A stretch of DNA of 35,433 nucleotides from an uncultured Bacilli bacterium (lineage in GTDB: Bacteria > Bacillota_I > Bacilli_A > RF39 > UBA660), in assembly GCA_947623705.1 (NCBI GenBank), contig CANQHT010000002.1, positions 1 to 35,433 on the forward strand, given 5' to 3'. This document shows, piece by piece, positions 30,530-35,433 of this stretch. The position numbers and the translations under genes are program-made. Below the pieces are notes generated by a model, which was not told the DNA's origin, searched no databases, and saw only the letters and a program-made list of their open reading frames with translations. Within the stretch, counting starts at the first letter, position 1. Each line of letters starts with the position of its first letter.

Positions 30530-30558
30530 TTTATAATTATATAAATTTTAAAGTAAAG

Positions 30559-30581
30559 AGATGTGTAAAGCATCTTTTTTT
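30559..30581 (+). terminator. Terminator of the second surface protein gene
   Basis: agatg (30559-30563)/catct (30571-30575) with a short loop followed by seven to eight T. Confidence 0.6.
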
Positions 30582-30632
30582 ATATTGTTAAATTATTTTA
30601 AGTTGGTTATACTAAAATTAGGTGGTTGTAAA

Positions 30633-31874
30633 ATGAATATAAAAGATATTTATGCTCGTGAGATACTTGATAGTCGGGGTAATCCTACAGTGGAAGTAGA
30701 GATGGTTTTAGCAAATAATATAAGGGCTGTTGCTAGTGTACCAAGTGGGGCATCAACTGGTTCTAAAGAAGCTTTAGAGTTAAGAGATAATGATAATACA
30801 AGATATTTTGGTAAAGGAGTTTTAAAAGCAGTCGAAAATGTTAATACGACCATAAGAAATGCTTTAATTGGGCAAAAATTAGATCAAGTTATGGTTGATA
30901 AAACTTTATTAAAATTAGATGGTACTCCTAATAAAAGTAATTTAGGAGCTAATGCTATGTTAGCGGTTTCTCTTGCTTCTTTAAAATGTTTAGCTAAACT
31001 TCAAAATAAAGAATTATATGAATATATAACTTATGGTAAAGTAAGTTTACCAATTCCGATGGTTAATATTATAAATGGGGGAGTACATGCTGATAATAAT
31101 TTAGATGTCCAAGAATTTATGATTGTACCTATTGTTAAAGGGGAAGCTAAAAGAATTGAAGCCGCATCAGAAATATTTTATACTTTAAAAAGTATTTTAA
31201 AGAAAAAAGGACTATCAACAGGAGTTGGTGATGAAGGTGGTTTTGCTCCGAATTTAAGTAAGACTACTGATGCCTTAGATTTAATTATGGATGCCATTAA
31301 TGAATCTAACTATCATCCTGGAAAAGATGTTTTAATTGCCTTAGATGTAGCAGCTAGCGAATTATATGATAAAGATAAAAATGTTTATCATATCGATAAT
31401 CAAGAATTAAATGCTAATGATTTAGTCAAATATTATTTAGATTTAATTAGAAATTATCCAATTATTAGTATTGAAGACCCATTTGAAGAAAATGATTTAG
31501 AATCTTTAGGAGTTCTTACGGCTTTAGTTGGTGATAAAATAATGCTTGTTGGTGATGATTATTTCTGTACTAATGCTGCCCTTTTAGAAAAAGGTATTAA
31601 TCAAAGAGCAGGTAATGCTATTTTACTTAAAGCCAATCAAATTGGAACAATTTCCGAAATGACAAAAACAATTATTACCGCGAAAAAGAATAATTATAAA
31701 ACTGTAATTAGTCATAGAAGTGGCGAAACAGAAGATACTTTTATTGCAGATTTAGCAGTTGGGTTTGGTATACCTTTTATTAAAACTGGTTCAGTTTGTC
31801 GAGGAGAGAGAATTTCTAAATATAATCGGCTTATGAAAATTGAAGATAGATTAAATAAAAAAAATATTGACTAG
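30633..31874 (+). CDS. eno: Enolase (phosphopyruvate hydratase)
   Basis: Converts 2-phosphoglycerate to phosphoenolpyruvate in glycolysis. The first residues MNIKDIYAREILDSRGNPTV are canonical, so I start at ATG 30633 (GGTGG 9 nt upstream) rather than at an in-frame ATG at 30561 that would add 24 unrelated hydrophobic residues. Catalytic and magnesium-binding motifs are present: SGASTGSKEA, GDEGGFAPNL, LDVAASE, SIEDP, VGDD, LLKANQIGT and SHRSGETEDT. At 413 aa it is somewhat shorter and more divergent than usual (~430 aa; for example SIEDPFEEND and no GR-x-A block intact), but nothing essential is missing. Next to PFOR, joining lower glycolysis and pyruvate oxidation. Confidence 0.95.
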   Translation: MNIKDIYAREILDSRGNPTVEVEMVLANNIRAVASVPSGASTGSKEALELRDNDNTRYFGKGVLKAVENVNTTIRNALIGQKLDQVMVDKTLLKLDGTPNKSNLGANAMLAVSLASLKCLAKLQNKELYEYITYGKVSLPIPMVNIINGGVHADNNLDVQEFMIVPIVKGEAKRIEAASEIFYTLKSILKKKGLSTGVGDEGGFAPNLSKTTDALDLIMDAINESNYHPGKDVLIALDVAASELYDKDKNVYHIDNQELNANDLVKYYLDLIRNYPIISIEDPFEENDLESLGVLTALVGDKIMLVGDDYFCTNAALLEKGINQRAGNAILLKANQIGTISEMTKTIITAKKNNYKTVISHRSGETEDTFIADLAVGFGIPFIKTGSVCRGERISKYNRLMKIEDRLNKKNID

Positions 31875-31895
31875 TAAATCTAGTCTTTTTATTTT
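31869..31895 (+). terminator. Terminator of eno
   Basis: gactag (31869-31874) pairs with ctagtc (31880-31885), 5-nt loop, then TTTTTATTTT. The eno stop codon is in the left arm. Confidence 0.7.
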
Positions 31896-31917
31896 ATAAT
31901 TTAAATAGGTGATTATA

Positions 31918-34900
31918 TTGAAAAAACAAGTTGATGGCAATTTAGCCTGTAGTAAGATAGCGTATTTTTTTAGTGAATTATGTAGTATTTATCCAATTAC
32001 ACCATCTAGTCCAATGGCGAGTAATGTGGATTTATTAACGCATACTGATTTAAAAAATTTATATAATAGTAAACCTAAAGTTATTGAAATGCAAAGTGAA
32101 GCAGGAGCTGCTGGTACTTTTCACGGCGCTTTACTTTCAGGATCTTTAGCTTCTACTTTTACCGCTAGTCAAGGACTTTTGTTAATGATACCTAATATGT
32201 ATAAAATTGCTGGTGAATGCTTACCGGGGGTTATGCATGTGGCAAGTAGAACTGTGGCAACGCATGCTTTATCAATTTTTGGCGATCATTCCGATATTTA
32301 TGCAACTCGTGATACGGGATTTTGTATGCTTTCATCATCTAATGTTTTTGATGCCCAAAATCTAGCTGCTGTTGCGCATTTATCAGCAATAAAAGGAAGT
32401 TTACCTTTTGTGCATTTCTTTGATGGCTTTAGAACTAGTCATGAGTTAAATACTATTGAAGAGTTAGATGAAAAAGAACTTTTAAAATTAATTCCTTGGG
32501 ATAGTTTAAAAGACTTTAAAGATATAAGTTTAAATGTTGGCTGTAATAAACAATATGGAATGGCCGAAAATGAAGATATTTATTTTCAATCTGTAGAAGC
32601 AAGAAATGAACTATATAATAAAATGCCCGAAATAGTTAATGGTTATATGCAAAATATTAATGAAATAATGCATACCGATTATAAACCATTTAATTATTAT
32701 GGTGATGAAATGGCCGAAAATGTTATTGTTGCTATGGGTAGTGTTACGGATACCATTAAATTAGTTATTGATGATTTAAATAAAAAAGGGCATAAATTAG
32801 GTTTAATTAATGTTCATTTATATCGTCCTTTCAGTGTTAAATACTTACTTGATGTATTACCAAAGACAGTTAAAAGAATGGCAGTTTTAGATCGAACTAA
32901 AGAGGCCGGTAGTATTGGGGAACCTCTATACTTAGATATTGTTAGTGCTCTAAAAGATAAAGATATTACGATTGTTGGTGGTCGTTATGGTTTATCTAGT
33001 AAAAATACGACACCAAGTCATATTTATAGTGTCTTTAAAATGCTTGAAGAAAGTCCTAAAAATAATTTTACAATTGGTATTACAGATGATGTCACGAATC
33101 TTTCTTTAAAAGATGAAAATTATGAAATAACTTTAGATTGTAAAGAAGCCAAAATATTTGGCTTTGGATCTGATGGCATGGTTAGTGCTTCTAAAGAAAT
33201 GTTAAAAATAATTGCTAGTTATGATAATTATGTTCAAGGTTATTATGAGTATGATTCTAAAAAAAGTGGCGGAGTTACGGTATCTAATTTAAGATGGAGT
33301 GATAAAGTTATCAATGCACCTTATTATGTTTTAAATCCCGAATTAGTGGTCGTAACCAAAGAAGAATATTTTAAAAAGTTTAATATTTTAGATAGTATTA
33401 AAAAAGATGGAATATTATTAATTAATACGAGTAAAAGTGGCGAAGATTTAAATAATTTCTTACCTAATAAAGTAAAAGAAGTAATAAATAAAAAGAATAT
33501 AACTGTATATTATATTGATGCTTCGAAGATTGCTTTAGAAAATAATATTCCCGGTAAAATAAATAAAATAATGGAAGTTATTATTTTAAAACTTTTAAAT
33601 ATTGAAAATGGTTATGAAAAGGTATGTGAACTAGTTAGAAAAACATTCTTAACTAAGGGAGAAGATGTTATTAATAATAATTTAAATGCTTTAAAATCTT
33701 CTTTAGATAATTTACAAGTTTTAGATAATATTACCACCAATAGTAATGATGAAGAAAAAGATTATAATATCTTTGATAAAATAAATAGAAGAGAAGGCAA
33801 TACTTTAAAAGTTAGTGAACTTATTCCTTATAGAAGTGGGGCTTTTCCAACGGATTTAACTAAGTATGAAAAAAGAAATACGGCTTATCAAGTACCAGTT
33901 TGGGATTTAGAAAAATGTATTGAATGTGGGCGTTGTAATATTTTCTGCCCACATGGAGTTATTAAACCTTTAGTTTTAAAAGAAAATGTTGGTAAAGAGT
34001 TAATTACTAACAAAGAATATCATTATTATTTAGCGATAAGTGAAAGTGATTGTACTGGTTGTGGAGTTTGTATTAAAAATTGTCCAACCAAAGCCTTAAG
34101 TTTTGGTAATGGTAGTGAAGAAAATAGAAGGATGGTTGAAAAATATTTTGATAGTTATGAAAATCCAGAAGTACTTGATAAATTTACTTTGAATGGAGCA
34201 AGTTTAAAAAGTGCGAAATTTAAGTTTAGTGGGGCTTGTGCTGGTTGTGGCGAAACGCCTTATATCAAACTTTTAACCCAATTATTTGGGGATGAATTAG
34301 TAGTAGCTAATGCAACGGGTTGTTCATCTATTTATGGTGGTAGTGCTCCTTCAACTCCTTATAGTATTCCTTGGGCTAATTCCCTATTTGAAGATAATGC
34401 CGAATTTGCTTATGGTATTCATTCATCATATAGAAATAAAAGAAATAGAATTAAAGAAATTATGGAATTAAGTCTTGATTCCGTTAAAGATGATGTTAAA
34501 GAACTATTTAATCTTTGGTTAAATAATATGGATAATCATGAAGTAACTAGAAAAGTTTTTAATGAATTAAAAGATAAAGAGATACCTAATGATTTACAAG
34601 ATTTATTAGAATATATTCCATCACGAGTTGTTTGGGCTTTTGGTGGTGATGGTTGGGCTTATGATATTGGCTTTGGGGGTCTTGATCATGTCTTGAGTCA
34701 AAATGAAAATGTTAAATGTTTAGTTTTAGATACTGAAGTATATTCTAATACAGGTGGTCAATCTAGTAAATCAAGTAAAATGGGAGCTGTTTGTGAATTT
34801 GCTGATGCTGGTAAGAAAACATTTAAAAAAGATTTATTTAAAATTGCGATGTGCTATCCTAATTGTTATGTCGCTAGTATTTCTTTAGGCAGTAATCCAA

Positions 34901-35253
34901 TGCAAGCTATTAAAGTTATGAAGGAAGCGATGAATCATCAAGGACCAGCCATTATTATTGCTTATTCACCATGTGTAGAACATGGTATAAAAGATGGTAT
35001 GTCTTGTTCAATTAGCGAAGAAAAATTATCAGTAGATGTTGGTTATAATATTTTAATGCGTTATGTACCAGAAGAAGATAAATTATATATTGATAGTAAA
35101 GAACCAGATTTTGATCGGTATGAAGAATTCTTAGATAATGAAGTAAGATTTAAAGCCTTAAAGATAAAAGATGCTAATTTGGCTAAAGAATTACTTGAAA
35201 ATCAAAAAGAGAACGCAATTAGAAGATATAATTATTATAAAAAATTAGTTTAA
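31918..35253 (+). CDS. nifJ: Pyruvate:ferredoxin (flavodoxin) oxidoreductase
   Basis: Oxidatively decarboxylates pyruvate to acetyl-CoA, reducing ferredoxin; central in anaerobes. About 1,111 aa, single-chain type. Order of domains: pyruvate-binding domain (IYPITPSSPMA, EMQSEAGAAGTFHGAL), domain II, gamma domain (FGFGSDGMVSASKEM), EKR linker (TKYEKRN), ferredoxin-like domain with two 4Fe-4S motifs starting at C667 (CIECGRCNIFCP) and C712 (CTGCGVCIKNCP), then the TPP-binding domain with CAGCGE at about 774, GDGWAYDIGFGG and the cysteine in YSPCVEHG. I take TTG 31918 as start because AGGTG ends 7 nt upstream; GTG 31909 lies in that site. Slightly shorter than the common 1,170-1,200 aa. Oxygen-sensitive enzyme, so an anaerobic lifestyle is implied. 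Confidence 0.96.
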   Translation: MKKQVDGNLACSKIAYFFSELCSIYPITPSSPMASNVDLLTHTDLKNLYNSKPKVIEMQSEAGAAGTFHGALLSGSLASTFTASQGLLLMIPNMYKIAGECLPGVMHVASRTVATHALSIFGDHSDIYATRDTGFCMLSSSNVFDAQNLAAVAHLSAIKGSLPFVHFFDGFRTSHELNTIEELDEKELLKLIPWDSLKDFKDISLNVGCNKQYGMAENEDIYFQSVEARNELYNKMPEIVNGYMQNINEIMHTDYKPFNYYGDEMAENVIVAMGSVTDTIKLVIDDLNKKGHKLGLINVHLYRPFSVKYLLDVLPKTVKRMAVLDRTKEAGSIGEPLYLDIVSALKDKDITIVGGRYGLSSKNTTPSHIYSVFKMLEESPKNNFTIGITDDVTNLSLKDENYEITLDCKEAKIFGFGSDGMVSASKEMLKIIASYDNYVQGYYEYDSKKSGGVTVSNLRWSDKVINAPYYVLNPELVVVTKEEYFKKFNILDSIKKDGILLINTSKSGEDLNNFLPNKVKEVINKKNITVYYIDASKIALENNIPGKINKIMEVIILKLLNIENGYEKVCELVRKTFLTKGEDVINNNLNALKSSLDNLQVLDNITTNSNDEEKDYNIFDKINRREGNTLKVSELIPYRSGAFPTDLTKYEKRNTAYQVPVWDLEKCIECGRCNIFCPHGVIKPLVLKENVGKELITNKEYHYYLAISESDCTGCGVCIKNCPTKALSFGNGSEENRRMVEKYFDSYENPEVLDKFTLNGASLKSAKFKFSGACAGCGETPYIKLLTQLFGDELVVANATGCSSIYGGSAPSTPYSIPWANSLFEDNAEFAYGIHSSYRNKRNRIKEIMELSLDSVKDDVKELFNLWLNNMDNHEVTRKVFNELKDKEIPNDLQDLLEYIPSRVVWAFGGDGWAYDIGFGGLDHVLSQNENVKCLVLDTEVYSNTGGQSSKSSKMGAVCEFADAGKKTFKKDLFKIAMCYPNCYVASISLGSNPMQAIKVMKEAMNHQGPAIIIAYSPCVEHGIKDGMSCSISEEKLSVDVGYNILMRYVPEEDKLYIDSKEPDFDRYEEFLDNEVRFKALKIKDANLAKELLENQKENAIRRYNYYKKLV

Positions 35254-35256
35254 AAA

Positions 35257-35294
35257 AATATGGTGTAATCTATAAAAGGTTACATCATATTTTA
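35257..35294 (+). terminator. Terminator of nifJ
   Basis: 12-bp stem aatatggtgtaa (35257-35268) with ttacatcatatt (35280-35291), one G-U, 11-nt loop, then T-rich DNA. Confidence 0.7.
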
Positions 35295-35296
35295 AT

Positions 35297-35374
35297 TTAA
35301 AATAAATTACTATGACTACCAGTATCCATTAAAAGAATGATTAACTCATTATCTTGTATAATAGGAAAGTCATA
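35297..35374 (-). pseudogene. C-terminal end of a RelE/YafQ-type toxin (fragment)
   Basis: On the minus strand 35374-35297 encodes YDFPIIQDNELIILLMDTGS followed by HSNLF and a stop. The ending D/RTGSHSxLF after a hydrophobic strand is characteristic of YafQ-like mRNA interferases of the RelE superfamily. Upstream in the same frame (35375-35432) the codons give a hydrophobic run that does not fit the toxin, so the gene is probably truncated or frameshifted here; the window edge prevents a decision. On the plus strand ATG 35407 could begin another gene (MSKKKEQAS) but has no binding site. Confidence 0.45.
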
Positions 35375-35433
35375 CAACAAAAATATTGCTAAAAATAAGC
35401 GAACAAATGTCGAAGAAGAAAGAACAAGCAAGC

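Noticed and set aside
1..35433. Mycoplasma-type genetic code (TGA = Trp)
   Set aside because: walJ, the M23 peptidase and others end in TGA at exactly the conserved ends, and tryptophans use TGG.
1..35433. tRNA or rRNA genes, including a tRNA as insertion target
   Set aside because: No cloverleaf, CCA end or rRNA-like conserved segment was seen; the element's target is a protein gene.

Overview
The window is AT-rich chromosomal DNA (I estimate below 30% G+C by eye) using the standard bacterial code; several real genes end in TGA, so a Mycoplasma-type code is excluded. Housekeeping content (rplI-dnaB, a LysM/G5/M23 peptidase, walJ, rlmH, ung, a MurJ-like flippase, lemA, argS, FemAB, eno, pyruvate:ferredoxin oxidoreductase) points to an anaerobic, peptidoglycan-bearing low-GC Bacillota. 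A gut Bacilli lineage near RF39/Erysipelotrichia is my inference; the exact taxon cannot be read from the sequence.

Layout. 1-1174: 3' part of a large secreted surface protein. 1350-5844: tightly coupled rplI-dnaB-M23-walJ-rlmH run, several members overlapping by 4 nt. 5857-7803: a coiled-coil protein of unknown function and ung. 7820-9969 (minus): murJ-like flippase and lemA. 10150-11033: two small membrane proteins. 11085-20916: a cwlD-type N-acetylmuramoyl-L-alanine amidase gene split by a 9,187-bp integrated element (11201-20387, 6-bp core acacgg at both junctions). 20885-22395 (minus): a zinc-dependent phospholipase C-like protein and a membrane protein. 22573-25231: an Abi_2/AbiF-like HEPN protein, HtrA and an RDD membrane protein. 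25494-28497: argS and a FemAB-type transferase (opposite strand). 28588-30529: a DUF308-like membrane protein and a second surface protein related to the one at the left edge. 30633-35253: enolase and PFOR. The right edge holds what looks like a RelE/YafQ-type toxin C-terminus.

The main discovery is the element. It encodes a large serine recombinase at its right end, a rolling-circle HUH initiator, a membrane-anchored FtsK-like ATPase, an XRE repressor, a ribbon-helix-helix protein, a lipoprotein, two related ~142-aa accessory proteins and several small proteins, but no type IV secretion channel. This fits an integrative mobilizable element. Joining its ends gives an attP with 16-bp inverted arms matching at 15 of 16 positions; removing it rebuilds the amidase frame exactly (IDAGH|GSKDVG), so the insertion lies in the codons of the first zinc-ligand motif and is precisely reversible. 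The FtsK-rep intergenic region carries two GC-rich hairpins and a pC194-like CTTGATA, a good origin candidate. A strong promoter inside the element drives a roughly 110-nt RNA with three hairpins, the last an intrinsic terminator.

Outside the element the most notable signals are a seven-G tract inside the promoter spacer of the second surface protein (possible phase variation), helically phased T-tracts upstream of argS (bent DNA), and an AbiF-like HEPN gene translationally coupled to htrA.
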